From NCBI GenBank assembly GCA_018398585.1, contig JAGTTD010000005.1:11645355-11709354 (forward strand): DNA of 64,000 nt. The letters run 5' to 3'. The translations under genes and the position numbers were made by a program. Positions 32,770 to 44,465 of this stretch are shown in pieces; within the stretch, counting starts at the first letter, position 1; every line of letters starts with the position of its first letter. This DNA comes from Simmondsia chinensis. Taxonomy: Eukaryota > Streptophyta > Magnoliopsida > Caryophyllales > Simmondsiaceae. The notes beneath the pieces were generated by a model. It saw nothing but the letters and a program-made list of their open reading frames with translations, did no database searches and was not told the DNA's origin.

Positions 32770-32918
32770 CAAACAACAACAACAATAAGAAGAATAAGCC
32801 CAGTGTCTCCAAGGGCTCCCACAAAAGCAGGGTTTTTTTTTTTTGGGGGGGGGGGGGGTAGATGTATGCAGCCTTCCTCCTTCCGGGGGCTACCCTGAAG
32901 GGAGGCTGTTTCCGATGA
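32770..32918 (-). mobile_element. Au-like SINE with exact 15-bp target repeat
   Basis: Flanked by CTTTTTCTTTAAGTG at 32755-32769 and 32919-32933, exact. The 149-bp body in reverse orientation has (CAA)n at the left, then 'ccaagggctcccac', a T12/G14 run at about 32833-32858 where 'ggtctgggg' is usual, then 'gatgtatgcagcc' and 'gggaggctgtttccg'. Confidence 0.88.
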
Positions 32919-33129
32919 CTTTTTCTTTAAGTGTGTGTTAGCAAAATGTAACGGAACTCTGATAAAGTTATGCACATAATAGCCAAAATGATAGTTTAAC
33001 ATAATTCAGGGTATCTTAAAAATATTTCAAAATCTCAATATACCTGAAAAATATGTTATTAAACCTCAGGGTATCTGAACTAAATTTTCTCATAATTTTA
33101 TCATATTCATGTACTTGAAAGTTAATTTT

Positions 33130-33516
33130 GGGTTATTTACTGTAAAGGTCCCAATACTTTGTCTGTTGTGTCAATTTAGTCCTTATACTTTTGATTATGT
33201 CAATTTAGTTCCTATACAATTCAAAATGTGTCAATTTGGTCCTCAGAGAAAATTTTATGTTAAGTTTTTAATGAAATTTTTAATGGTTCAGCTACAAATT
33301 GGGTTAAATGGAGTAAACAGATGAATCTATAATAAGTTGTTTGCATCTAACATAATTTTTTCGTTTAAAATTACGACATTAACTTAACTTAAATTTGACC
33401 AAAGGATTGAATTGACACATTTTGAATAGTTTAGGTACTCAATTGACACAATGAAAAGTACAAGGACCAAATTGACATAATGGGCAAAGTATAGAAACCT
33501 CTAGCATGAATAATCC
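33130..33516. mobile_element. Mutator-like MITE, copy 2
   Basis: 387 bp with inverted ends of about 110 bp: left GGGTTATTTACTGTAAAGG, right (reverse complement) GGATTATTCATGCTAGAGG, both followed by repeats of 'tgtcaatttggtcc'. The flanks GTTAATTTT and TTAAATTTT match at 7 of 9, a worn 9-bp repeat. Same family as 32224-32603. Confidence 0.75.
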
Positions 33517-34140
33517 TTAAATTTTTTTATCAATTAGGTATATCTAAATAATAAATACTCTATTCAGTTCATATTTTTTGTATATATACTCGACATAATA
33601 TATTCAATAAACTTATATGACAAGCAAAATGGATCTATTGATTAAACATGAAGGTGCGATCAAGTCTAGTGCATATGGGGCTGGAATCACTTGGGCCAAG
33701 ATTCAATTTGTTTTTCCAATTTTTCGAGGAAAATGGTTTTCCTCAAATCTATAGTAAACTTTGAAAATTTTTTAATTTTTTCCTTAATATTTTCTGCATT
33801 TTCCAAATACAAAAAAAAAAGAAAAAACATTTCTTTGAAACTTTTTTTCCCTGGGCAAGATTTTCCGTGTTACAAATGGAGCCTTAATCTATTGGTTATT
33901 TTAATGGTATACAGCAGCTTAATATTAAAAAGAAAACGTAAGTGATTGCACCATTTTGACAATTATTTGTGTAGAAGATGCGATTGATCGAGTTCAAAAG
34001 AGTATAACATAAAAATAATAGGTTAATAACTGTGTAGGAATAAAATGCCATTTGATGTTGTTTTCCAAGGCTTTCCACCTCAAAATGACATACAGAGTTG
34101 AGGTGTCCTGATTTTTATAAAGTTAAGAAGGTATAATCGG
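33517..34140. other. Intergenic, nothing recognised
   Basis: AT-rich DNA with a short ORF (33691-33945) of low-complexity Phe/Lys composition. No domain or repeat structure was seen. Confidence 0.4.
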
Positions 34141-34222
34141 CTTAAGAAGGGCCACCAACATCTAGGGGAGGGGCATATGAGTTTCGAACCTAAGACCTCA
34201 TACTTAGAGGTACATAGCCTAA
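34141..34222 (-). mobile_element. tRNA-derived SINE, body side, cut by a Copia
   Basis: The minus strand carries a B box GGTTCGAAACTC (34191-34180) and a body with 'catatgcccctcccctag'. It is cut at 34222 by the element at 34223-44431. The rest of its head lies at 44437-44465 past the CCTAA repeat, where the minus strand reads an A-box-like TGGATTTGGTG. Joined across the insertion the order is A box, then B box. Confidence 0.5.
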
Positions 34223-34684
34223 TGTGCGGAAATATATAATTCTTCCGGATCACAATCGAATCAAATACCACGACAATAACGAGAAATAAATGGACTAAAA
34301 GAGAAACGAAACAATCGACACAATGATTTACGTGGAAACCCTTTACAATCGAAAGGGGAGAAAACCACGGGCGAAGATTGGAGCTTTTATTATTGAATCA
34401 AAAGAAGAATTACAATATTCTCTCTCACTCTCAATTTAATTGGTGGCGGCGCCGCTCAAGGGAAAACCTCACTTTTGGGAATTGGATTAATAATGATGTA
34501 ACTCTACGTCCAAATTTATAGACGCGCAGGAAACGCGGTTCCCGATCGATCGGCTTGCTTTTTGGAGGCGTCCTTCTTTTACGTAACTTTCCTGATCGAT
34601 CGAACTCCACCTCGATCGATCGACCGACCTCCTCACAGCCCTTCTCCTTAATATGCCAAATAATTTTGAGACATTTTCCTAACA
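34223..34684 (-). repeat. 3' LTR of Copia B1
   Basis: 462 bp. In the upstream (U3) part GATCGATCG words occur repeatedly between about 34535 and 34625. Aligns with 43973-44431. Confidence 0.9.
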
Positions 34685-34789
34685 AATCTCTACCTTGGCT
34701 CAAAATTAACGTCAACAATAAAACAACTCCACCTTATCCACAAACGCCCCCTCAACCGTTGCTAACATACATCAAACTGAAAGACCCAC

Positions 34790-35197
34790 CAAATTCGAGC
34801 AATGCTAGAACTTGCTCCCTGGTAGAACTTTAGTAAACATGTCAGCTGGATTGTCCTCGGTCCCAATCTTCCTCAACACCACCTTCCGCTCGTCAATTAG
34901 ATCTCTAATAAAGTGATGCTTCACATCTATATGCTTCGTTCGGTCATGATGTGACATCTGATCTTTTTCTAGGTGAATGTCGGACTGACTATCACAGTAG
35001 ACTTTAACTGTACCCTGCTCAACATTGATTTCACTGATCAAACCTCTCAACCAGACGGCTTCTTTGAATGCTTCTGTAACTGCCATATACTCGGCCTCGG
35101 TACTAGACTGTGCTATAATAGACTGTAAACACGCTCTCCAATTGATAGCTGTGTCACCTAAACAAAACACATACCCTGATGTGGACTTCCTCTTATC
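34790..35197 (-). pseudogene. Copia B1 pol end: RNase H
   Basis: Minus-strand RNase H end: RKSTSGYVFCLGDTAINW, QSSTEAEYMAVTEAFKEAVWL, then DRTKHIDVKHHFIRDL and NPADMFTK, the last conserved motifs of Copia pol. The upstream part of RNase H is at 40400, beyond the nested Gypsy. The frame is open here. Confidence 0.88.
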
Positions 35198-35202
35198 GAG
35201 GT

Positions 35203-35491
35203 TGTTATAATTCAGGATCAATCCTGAATTATAACCAAGTAGTGGAGAATTTGGGATGAGGGAAGAAGGGAGATTAGATGAGAAATTAGAAGAAGATTGA
35301 GATAGGAGAAGAAAATATGTATTTCGTTGTACATCCTTCTTACACTCTAAGTATCATATTTATACTATGTAATGGCTAAGTACAAGCCTAACTCCAAGTA
35401 CTAACAAGTATAACATGTATAACATCACATATCACAACTTATTACATTTAATCAACTATAACTTGCTATAAGAACTAGTCCGGCTATGACA
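35203..35491 (-). repeat. 3' LTR of the nested Gypsy
   Basis: 289 bp from TGTTATAATTC to GGCTATGACA on the plus strand. The plus-left end has a 13-bp inverted repeat, ataattcaggatc/gatcaatcctgaattat. Confidence 0.9.
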
Positions 35492-35508
35492 ATTCTACCC
35501 CCTCAAGA

Positions 35509-37080
35509 TCATTCTTGCCTCAAGAATGTTGCTGCAGGGAACTGGCTGCGAAAGAAGCTCAAGTCTTCCCAGCTTGCTTGTGCAGGACTCAGGTTAGTCC
35601 AATGAATCAGCACCTCCTGACGCTTCTCCCCTTTAGTCTGCACCACTCTGGAATCCAGAACGGCAGCAGGGCCCTGGATCAGTGAACCATCAGAATGAGT
35701 TGCAGGTGGCCCCTTGGAACTTCCCATTTCTTCCACAATGTGTTTCTTAAGGAGAGAAACATGAAAGGCAGGGTGAATTGAGGATGAAGTAGGTAAGTCC
35801 AACTTGTAAGCTACCTTGCCTACTCTTTCCAGAATCTTGTAAGGTCCAAAGAAGCGAGCGCCTAATTTAACGTTCTTCCTTATGGCCACAAAAGATTGTT
35901 TATAGGGTTGAAGCTTGAGGTAAATCATGTCCCCAACCAGAAAAGATCTTTCAGTCCTCTTTCTGTCAGCAAAGAACTTCATGCGTGATTGAGCCCTCTG
36001 CAAATTATCCTTCAGTTGTAGCATAAGCTGTTTCCTCTATGAAAGGAGATCATTAACTTCTGAAACATGGGAAGTCATTCCGTGTAAAACCATGGGAGCA
36101 GGGGTGTCATAACCATAGAGGGCTTTAAAGGGAGTAGTGCCAATGGAGGAATGGAAATCGGTGTTGTACCAGCACTCAGCCAGAGCTAACCATCTCACCC
36201 AATGCTTGGGATAAGTATAAGTCATGCTGCGCAAGTATTGTTCCATGCTCTGATTCACCCTTTCAGTCTGACCATCCGACTGAGGGTGATATGAAGAACT
36301 AAGAGCTAAAGTGGAGCCCATCAACAAGAAGAGCTCTTGCCAAAACTGACTGGTGAATATTCTGTCACGATTAGATGTAATGGATTGAGGCAATCCATGT
36401 AGCTTGTAGATGTTGTCTAAGAACACCTTAGCCAACGTTTCAGCAGATATGGGGTGAGCAAGAGCGACAAAGTGGCTGAACTTGGTGAATCGATCTGCTA
36501 CCACCCAAATAATCTCCTTGCCATCAGCCTTAGGTAAGCCTTCCACAAAATCCATGCTTATGTGTTGCCATGCCCCATCAGGAATTGGGAGGGGGTGCAG
36601 CAAGCCAAGTTAATGCACACGTTCTGTCTTAGTCCTTTGGCATACATCACAGCCTTGAACTAAAGCCTCTACAGCCTTCTTTGCCCCTACTCGGCTGAAA
36701 TATTGCTTGAGCCTTCTATAGGTGCCATCTATACCGGAATGGCTACCCCAGGCTGAAGAATGAAAGGCCAAGATAATTTGTCTTCTTAGATTTGTGGCTG
36801 ATCCCACATATATTTTCCCTTTGATCCTCACAATGCCATGTAGTACTGATATGTCACCAACTTGCTTCGAATGTAGATTGAAAGCAGCGGCTGTAATGCA
36901 ATCAGATGCAAATTTATCCCCTGCACAACTTTTATAGATCTCCTCCATCCACTCTGGAAGAACATAAGAAATGGCTGCACAAGAGCCATCCATTTCAGCT
37001 CCTGATCTGCGAGAGAGGGAATCTGCTACCATGTTTTCCCTTCCTTTGTGGTATTCAATAGAATAACTGAGGCCTAGCAT
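35509..37080 (-). pseudogene. Gypsy integrase and chromodomain-like end
   Basis: Minus strand. At 36610-37080, IEYHKGRENMVADSLSRR (end of RNase H), then the integrase zinc finger with CDVCQRTK. At 36037-36603, the integrase core with DFVEGLPKADGKE, DRFTKFSHF, and HPQSDGQTERVN. At 35509-36024, MKFFADRKRTERSFLVGD, VYLKLQPY-like text and FGPYKILERVGKVAYKLDLP. The last part, VLIHWTNLSPAQASWED, is the chromodomain-like end of chromoviruses. Stops near 36605 and 36026 separate the frames. Confidence 0.88.
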
Positions 37081-38820
37081 CCTTAGTAGCCCCTCTTCTG
37101 TATCTTAGTGGTGATCTTCTGCTCAAGGAGATGTTTGAGGCTTTGGTAGTCAGTTTTGATGATGAAGTGGTTCCCCTCCAAATAATGCCTCCATTTCTTC
37201 ACTACAAGCAGAATGACTAGATATTCTTTCTCATATATGTATAGCTATTGGTGTCTTGGACTCAACCCTTGACTGATAAAAGCAATTGGTCTGGTGTGTT
37301 GTGATAGGACTGCACCAATGCCCAACCTGCTGGCATCAGTTTCTAAGGTAAAGGGATGTTGGAAATCAGTCATGGCAAGCGCCGGGGCAGAACACATGGC
37401 TAACTTGAGCCTTTCTAAAGCATCTTGAGCTACTCCAGACCATTCAAAAGCATCCTTCTTCAACAAATTAGTGAGGGATTTAGCCATAATTCCATATCCC
37501 GCTATGAACTTCTTGTGATAACCTGTGAGGCCTAAGAATCCCCTCAATTGTTTTATGTTTTGGGGAGTAGGCCAATCTCTCATAGCTTGCATCTTGTTTG
37601 GGTCAGTAGCTACTCCTTCCTTTGACACAATGTGCCCCAGGTATTCGACTTGGGTTTGAGCAAAGGAGCATTTTGCAAGTTTAGCAAATACCTTGTTCTG
37701 GTGCAATATCAAGAAAACTTGTCTCAGATGGCTGATGTGAGCATCCAAAAAAGGGCTGTAGACCAAAATGTCATAAAAGAAGACCAACACAAACTTCCTC
37801 AGCTGCTCCTTAAACACCCAATTCATCACTGCTTGAAATGTTGCGGGGGCATTTGTTAAACCAAAAGGCATGACTACAAACTCATAGTGACCATTGTGGG
37901 TCTTGAAAGCAGTTTTGGGGATGTCCTCATCCCTCACTCGAATCTGATGGTAGCCTTGCCTCAAGTCTAGCTTAGAATAATATTAAGAACCATTAAGTTC
38001 ATCAAGTAAATCATCAATGATAGGTATGAGGAACTTGTCCTTCACTGTGAGGGAATTCAAACGTCTGTAGCCCACACACATGCGAGCAGTTCCATCCTTC
38101 TTCTTCACAAGAATCACTGGCGAAGCGTAAGGGCTGTAACTATGCCTTATAAACTTGGAATTCAACAATGCTTCCACCTGCTCTTCAATTTCACTCTTCT
38201 GTGAATGAGGATATTTGTAAGGCCTCAGGTTTATAGGATCTGATTGAGCCTTCAAGGGAATAACATGGTCCAGAGCTCTCCTGGGAGGCAGAGCTATGGG
38301 CATGACAAACACCTCCTTGAATTCTGACAACAATGCCTCAATTCGAGGGTCCCTAGGCTCTGAATTAGTTGCAGGTTCTGCTGAAATGGCATTAAGCTGG
38401 CATATCCATTGGCACCCTTCCTTTCTCAGCAACTTCTCAAGCTTGCTAACCTTCATGAGCTGCAAATTTCCTTTCTCCATGATCTCTTGTAGAACCACAC
38501 GCTTCCCCTTTCTATCAAAAGAGATGGATAACTGAGCAAAATCAAATACTAATGGGCTATTTGTCTTCATCCAATCCACACCCAAAACCATATCACATTC
38601 TCCAAGCTTGAGTACTCTGAAATCATACCCAAATGTGTGTCCCTGCATACACCATTTGAATTCTTTACATTTCATTTGAGTGAGCATGGAATTACCATCA
38701 GCCACTGTAACAGCTAGGGGACTAGTCTTGATCATCTCATGCCCCACAGCCTTCACAATTTTCGGATCAACAAAGCTGTGTGTACTACCACTGTCGATCA
38801 AAATCAATAACTACTTCTGT
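37081..38820 (-). pseudogene. Gypsy protease, reverse transcriptase and RNase H
   Basis: Minus strand. 38807 onward: protease-like LIDSGSTHSFVDPK, then the RT start with VILVKKKDGTARMCVGYRRLN. After a stop at 37980, [19 protein letters not shown] and [18 protein letters not shown] follow. In the catalytic motif the first Asp of the usual DD pair is Tyr here (FFYDILVYS). RNase H starts with [19 protein letters not shown] further stop follows near 37243. The changed active site and stops mean no working RT from this copy. Confidence 0.88.
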
Positions 38821-38999
38821 CCAGCTTCACCTCTGATCCGGATGGTGTTGTGGGAGCCATTTCCTTTCAATGCACGAACTGAAATTTCCATCTCATCAAG
38901 ATCTCCATCCCCAATGTCATCCTCCCACTGCTGTTTAGTATTATCCTCTTCAGATTCTTCTTCCTCTGGCTCACCAGATTCAATTCCAGACACAGCCAT

Positions 39000-40041
39000 C
39001 AGGTGCTTGGGATTACATCTATGCCCATAGAAGTATTTCTGATTACAACAAAAAACAACCTCTGATTCTTCTTGTTCTCATTACCTACTAGTTTAACAGT
39101 AGAACCTGAAGCACCCTGCTGCAGTATAGACCCATGTACATACCTTATTCTTGGGATATCAGGATTGGATAGAATAGTCGCCTCCATCAACTTAGCCTTA
39201 GTAAAGGCTTGGGACAAGGATACTGGGTTTAAGGCCTTAACCAAGTTTTAATTCTTGGCTTAAGGCCACTAATAAAGCTAGAAATGTAGTAAGATTCATG
39301 AGCTCCCGGGCATACAGAGAGCATTCTAGCATGCAAGTTTTCAAACTTAGTCATATAGTCCCTCACGGATTAAGTTTGCACTAATTTATTGAAGTGATCA
39401 ATCACCTCTCCTGGGTCCTCCTCTCCATATCTTTCACTTAACTTATTCACAAAATCATCCCAAGTTAAATCAGGACAACTACGGATCAAGCTATAATACC
39501 AAGTCTCATGATCACCTTGTAAATAAACAACAGCTAATTCCACTTTCTCCAATTCATCAGTGTGGTAAAATTTAAAGTACCTTTCGCATCTTCTGATCCA
39601 AGATTGTGGGTTCTTTCCATCAAATGTGTCTATCTCCACACGAGGTTGTCTAGGTGCCAATGTCCTAGTTGCGATTGATCCTTGTTCATTGGATCCAGCT
39701 GACTGAGAAGCAGCAGGATCTGGGGGTCTATCGGGCGGACGAGCAGCGGAAAGCAATCCAGCTCCCACTGGTAACTGCTGGCGATCAAATTGTTGCTGTA
39801 ACCCCTAAATTCGAGCTTCCAGCTGCTGTGAGTGTTGCTCTAACCTCTCGGCAATCCTCTGATCTTGATTTAACTGCAATGTAGTAAACATTTCCTGCAT
39901 TTGAATCCGTAATTGCTCAAACGGATTGATCTCACCCTCAAGACGTGGGTTAGAACTCACAGCTGCAGCATAACTTGGATTAGCAGCACTTGCGGCTGCG
40001 GCAGCAGCAGCAGCTCCAGCTCTGGTTGTTACTCCGGCCAT
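39000..40041 (-). pseudogene. Gypsy gag remnant
   Basis: The start is taken as the Met of MAGVTTRAG at 40041, followed by an Ala-rich stretch. An in-frame TAG lies at 39805-39807. The gag core then reads VEIDTFDGKNPQSWIRRCERYF, LQGDHETWYYSL, and WDDFVNKLSERYGEED, the Retrotrans_gag pattern. A second stop follows near 39370. The knuckle region near 39040 is in a shifted frame. 38811-38999 is an acidic segment leading to the protease. Confidence 0.82.
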
Positions 40042-40103
40042 TTGAGCTGATTGCCTCTTCCTTGCCAGATCAACAATAGATAATGCAAAGCTCTGATACC
40101 AAA

Positions 40104-40394
40104 TGTTATAATTCAGGATCAATCCTGAATTATAACCAAGTAGTGGAGAATTTGGGATGAGGGAAGAAGGGAGATTAGATGAGACATTAGAAGAAGATTG
40201 AGATAGGAGAAGAAAATATGTATTTCATTGTGTATCCTTCTTACACTCTAAGTATCACATTTATACTATGTAATGGCTAAGTACAAGCCTAACTCCTAGT
40301 ACTAACAAGTATAACATGTATAACATCACATATCACAACTTATTACATTTAGAGTCAACTATAACTTGCTATAAGAACTAGTCCGGCTATGACA
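40104..40394 (-). repeat. 5' LTR of the nested Gypsy
   Basis: 291 bp, nearly identical to 35203-35491. The primer site lies at about 40090-40103. Confidence 0.9.
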
Positions 40395-40399
40395 GAGGT

Positions 40400-42655
40400 C
40401 TCCACCATAATCAGAATCTACATAACCAACCAAACAGCACTTACTTTTCCCATATTCCAAACACAAATAAGAAGTTCTACGAAGATACCTGAGAATCCAC
40501 TTCACAGCATGCCAATGTTCTTTACCCGGATTCGCCATGTACCTATTAACTCTGCTCACTGCAGAAGCAATATATGGACGCGTACAAACCATCGCATACA
40601 TAATACTGCCCACTGCACTAGAATAGGGAATCTGAGACATGTTTCTGACATCCTCCTCAGTCTGAGGCGAATCTAATGCTGAGAGTCTGAAGTGAGCTGC
40701 TAAGGTCGTGCTAACTGGATTAGCATCCTTCATATGAAACCTGTCTAACACCTTCTCAATATAATTCTCCTGAGACAAGTATAATTTTCCGGCTTCTCGG
40801 TCTCTACGAATTTCCATGCCTAAGATCTTCTTAGCTGCTCCAAGATCTTTCATCTCAAACTCACTCTTCAACATAGATTTCAAATCATCAACATCTTTCA
40901 TGTCTCGTGCTGCAATCAACATATCATCAACTTACAAAAGCAAATAAACGAAGCCTGAATCAGTCTTTCAGAAGTACACACAACTGTCGTACTTACTCCT
41001 GATGTACCCATGACCTGTCATGAACTGATCAAATCTCCTATACCACTGCCTAGGAGATTGCTTCAAACCATATAAAGACCTTTTAAGCAAACACATATGA
41101 TCTTCTTTTCCGTCTACAACAAAACCCTCGGGCTGATGCATAAATATACTCTCTTCTAGTTCACCATGCAAAAATGCAGTCTTCACATCTGACTGCTCAA
41201 GCTCTAAGTCATGCATGGCAACCAAAGATAATAATGCACGAATCGAAGTCTGTCTAACTACAGGTGAGAATATATCATGAAAATCAACGCCCTATACCTG
41301 ACTTTAGCCTTTAGCTACCAAACGTGCCATGTACCTTGCTTCTTCAGCTCCATGAATACCCTCGTTTCTTTTGAAGACCCATTTGCATCCAATCAGTCTT
41401 TTCCAAGTTGGAGGCTTCACCAGTTCCCAAGTCTGATTCTTATGAAGAGACTACATCTCTTCATTCATAGCAACGAGCCACTTCTTAGCATCTGATCTCG
41501 ATATGGCCTCTGAATATGAAGTCGGCTCACTGTTATCTAAAGACTCAGCAGTAGTAAGGGCATAAGCAATCATCTCCTCATACCCATATCTCTCTGGAGG
41601 CCTGATCTGTCGCCTCGGTCTACCACCAGCTATAGTGTAATTCTCCACCTACTGACCTGTTTCTGCATTATCAGTAACAACATCAGAAACCTGTACCTGA
41701 GGTGCTGGAATGCTCTCTAGCTGACCAACCTGCTAATCTGGCTGTATCTCTATAACATCAGGTGTCTCAACCTGAACTGTATCATTGTTAATAGAGGGTT
41801 GTGTGGCGGATGTAGGAAAGCAGACTCATCAAAGGTGACATCTCTACTAGTCAGAAACTTTTGAGCACTGGGATCCCACTGTCTATATCCCTTCACACCT
41901 GACGAATAACCAAGAAAGAAACATTTCTTGGCCCTAGGCTCCAGCTTTCCATTATTCACATATGCATATGCAGGACAACCAAAAACTTTAATATGAGAAT
42001 AATCAGAAGTAGAACCAGACCATACCTCCTCAGGTGTCTTCATCTGTAATGAAGAATGCGGTGTCTTGTTCACAAGATAGCAAGCCATGCTAACTGCTTC
42101 TGCCCACCATTCTCTCTTTAAACCTGCATTTGAAAGCATACATCGAGCCTTCTCAAGTAACGTCCTGTTCAATCTTTCAGCCACTCCATTTTGCTGAGGT
42201 CGACCTGTACATGTCCTGTGTCTGACTATACCCTGATCTTCACAAAATCTATTGAAGTCACCTTCAACAAACTCAAGACCATTATCAGTCCTCAACCTCT
42301 TGATCGGCTTCCCTGTCTGTTTTTTAAGCTGAATCTTCCATTTCTTGAAGACATCATAAACTTCATTTTTCTGCTTCAGAAAATAGACCCAAAATTTTCG
42401 TGAGTAATCATCAGTAAACGTTAGAAGATACCTGGACCCACCTTTAGAAGCCACTCTGGAAGGTCCCCACAGATCATAATGTATGTAATCTAACGTTCCC
42501 TTGGTCTGATGCACTGCTGACTTGAAGCTGACTCTCTTCTGCTTCCTATAAATACAGTGCTCACAGAATTCCATCAGTCCTGTTGACTGGCCACAAAGCA
42601 GTCCCCTCTTACTCGGCTCAGACAATGCCTTATCACCAATGTGACCCATTCTCAT
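40400..42655 (-). pseudogene. Copia B1 integrase and reverse transcriptase
   Basis: Minus strand. 41750-42655 is one open frame over the integrase: [16 protein letters not shown], the CEHC pair, [12 protein letters not shown] and RTDNGLEF. After a broken linker (41451-41648 with EMIAYALTTAES), RT pieces follow: 40968-41225 with LELEQSDVKTAFLHGELEE and SLYGLKQSPRQWYR; 40359-40922 with LGMEIRRDREAGKLYLSQ and SSAVGSIMYAMVCTR. The YVDD motif falls at the broken point near 40930. Cut at 40399 by the Gypsy. Confidence 0.87.
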
Positions 42656-42664
42656 GTGCCACAG

Positions 42665-43936
42665 TCATGTGACCTCTGCATTTGTCATAGCAGATGTGGA
42701 AACAGCAACTGAACCTATCACGGTTGTACCTGCAAGCTCATACAAAGTACCAACCCTATTTCCTTTCATCACAATTAAAGCACCCTTACTGACCTGCATG
42801 ACTCCACCTTCAGCAGTGTACTTATACCCACTAGACTCAAGGGTACCTAGAGAAATCAAGTTCCTTTTCAACTCCGAGACGTGACGTACATCACTTAAGG
42901 TTCTAATAGTCCCATCAAACATTCTCACACGGACTGTCCCAATTCCCACTACCTTACAAGCGACATCGTTACCCATCAAGACAACTCCACCTTGTATAGA
43001 CTTATACGCGGAGAACCAGTCTCTGTTTGGAGTAACATGAAACGAACAACCAGAATCCATGACCCATTTATCATTGGACCTGGATTGAGAATCAGCAACT
43101 AATAGAAACTCCCCTTCACTATCCTCCTCTACAACACTAGCCTCAGCGGACTTGTCTTTGCCTTGGTCACCCTTGTTACCCTCTTTCGAATTATTCTTAT
43201 ATTTGTAACAGTCTTTGTTTATGTACCCTTTCTTATGACAATAATGACACGACAGGTTCTTATGTCTTGATTTAGACCTAGACTTATTCCCACCACTGGA
43301 TCCCCTATGTTCTGGTCTACCTCTCCCATGCAAACCACTACCTGAGTCATTCACGGAGTCAGATAATTCCCTATCTACCTGTTCTTTACTCACAAGGTTT
43401 CATTTCACCTCATCAATAGTAATGGTTGGCCTACCCCCATATATCATGCTTTCTACGAAGCCCTAATACGAATTAGAAAGCGAACACAGTAATATCATAG
43501 CTTGATCCTTGTCCTTAGGGACATCATCCAATGCCTTTAATTCTTGTATAATTGAGGTAAACTCGCTAAGATGGTTTTTAAGAGATGTACCTTATGTCAT
43601 GCGGAAAGTGAACAACTGACGCTTCACTGCGAGTTTGTTGGAGATTAACTTGTGGCAAAACATGTCTAACAATTTCTCCCATAACTCCTTTGCGGTTTTC
43701 ATCTCCAAGACCTTTGACAGAACATCATTAGCCAAACACATCTGTATCGCTGTGAGAGCCTTATCATCCAACTCTTCCCATTGTGCCTTGGTCATAATCT
43801 CGGGTTTCTTCTCTTTCCCCTCCAGTGCTTTCTTCAAGCCTTTCTGAGTCAGGAGTCCTTTCACACAGACTTGCCATAAACTGAAGCTTCCCTGACCATT
43901 GAATTTCTCTACCTCGGTTTTAATACCTGATGCCAT
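42665..43936 (-). pseudogene. Copia B1 gag and protease
   Basis: Minus strand from MASGIKTEVEKFNGQGSF at 43936, the UBN2-type gag start (FSLWQVCVKGLL), with frame breaks around 43590 and 43400. Then the knuckle CHYCHKKGYINKDC near 43230 and protease-like WVMDSGCSFHV near 43060. It matches the open version in the sister element at 48573-50087. Confidence 0.88.
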
Positions 43937-43972
43937 TGTACCAATTCGAAGAACCAGGCTCTGATACCAATT

Positions 43973-44431
43973 TGTGAGAAAATAAACAATTCTCCCAGAT
44001 CACAATCGAATCAAATACCACGACAATAACGAGAAATAAATGGACTAAAATAGAAACGAAACAATCGACACTATGATTTACGTGGAAACCCCTTTACAAT
44101 CGAAAAGGGAGAAAACCACGGGCGAAGATTGAAACTTTTGTTATTGAATCAAAAGAAGAATTACAATATTCTCTCTCACTCTCAATTTATTTGGTGGTGG
44201 TGTCGCTCAAGGGAAAACCTCACTTTTTGGAATTGGATTAATAACGACGTAACCCTACTTCCATATTTATAGGAGCGCAGGAAACGCGGTTCCCGATCGA
44301 ACGGCTTGCTTTCTGGAGGCGTCCTTCTTTTACGTAACTTTCGTGATCGATCGAACTCCACCTCAATCGATCGACCTCCTCACGGTCCTTCTCCTTAATA
44401 TGCCAGGTAATTTTGAGACATTTTCCTAACA
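43973..44431 (-). repeat. 5' LTR of Copia B1
   Basis: 459 bp with TG...CA ends on the minus strand; primer site TTGGTATCAGAGCC at about 43957-43971. Several GATCGAT words occur between 44290 and 44390. Confidence 0.9.
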
Positions 44432-44436
44432 CCTAA

Positions 44437-44465
44437 CAATTTCACCAAATCCAAGAGCTCATGGA
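44437..44465 (-). mobile_element. Split SINE, head side
   Basis: Continues the SINE at 34141-34222 past the CCTAA repeat; the minus strand has TGGATTTGGTG, an A-box-like sequence. Confidence 0.4.

Larger units (their letters stand above)
35203..40394 (-). mobile_element. Nested Gypsy chromovirus element
   Basis: 5192 bp, flanked by GAGGT at 35198-35202 and 40395-40399. Short LTRs (289 and 291 bp), primer site TTTGGTATCAGAGC next to the 5' LTR, purine tract AGGGGGTAGAAT next to the 3' LTR. The order gag, protease, RT, RNase H, integrase, chromodomain-like end marks a Ty3/Gypsy chromovirus; size and LTR length fit the Reina clade. The two LTRs differ by only about five substitutions and one 2-bp indel by eye, so the insertion is recent, yet the coding part has several stops. 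It sits in the RNase H gene of Copia B1. Confidence 0.92.
34223..44431 (-). mobile_element. Tork-like Copia element B1 with nested Gypsy
   Basis: Minus-strand element with ends TGTTAGGAAAATG (at 44431) and CGCACA (at 34223), flanked by CCTAA at 34218-34222 and 44432-44436. LTRs are 43973-44431 (5') and 34223-34684 (3'). The primer site TTGGTATCAGAGCC lies next to the 5' LTR and the purine tract CAAGGTAGAGATT next to the 3' LTR. Without the 5192-bp Gypsy (35203-40394) and its repeat it is about 5.0 kb, the size of its sister at 48049-53149. Domain wording ([28 protein letters not shown]) is Tnt1/Tork-like. Stops, shifts and the Gypsy make it dead. Confidence 0.92.

Noticed and set aside
35203..40394. 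Possible integrated pararetrovirus
   Set aside because: Two LTRs, a 5-bp target repeat, an integrase and a chromodomain-like end show a Gypsy retrotransposon; no movement or coat protein was seen.
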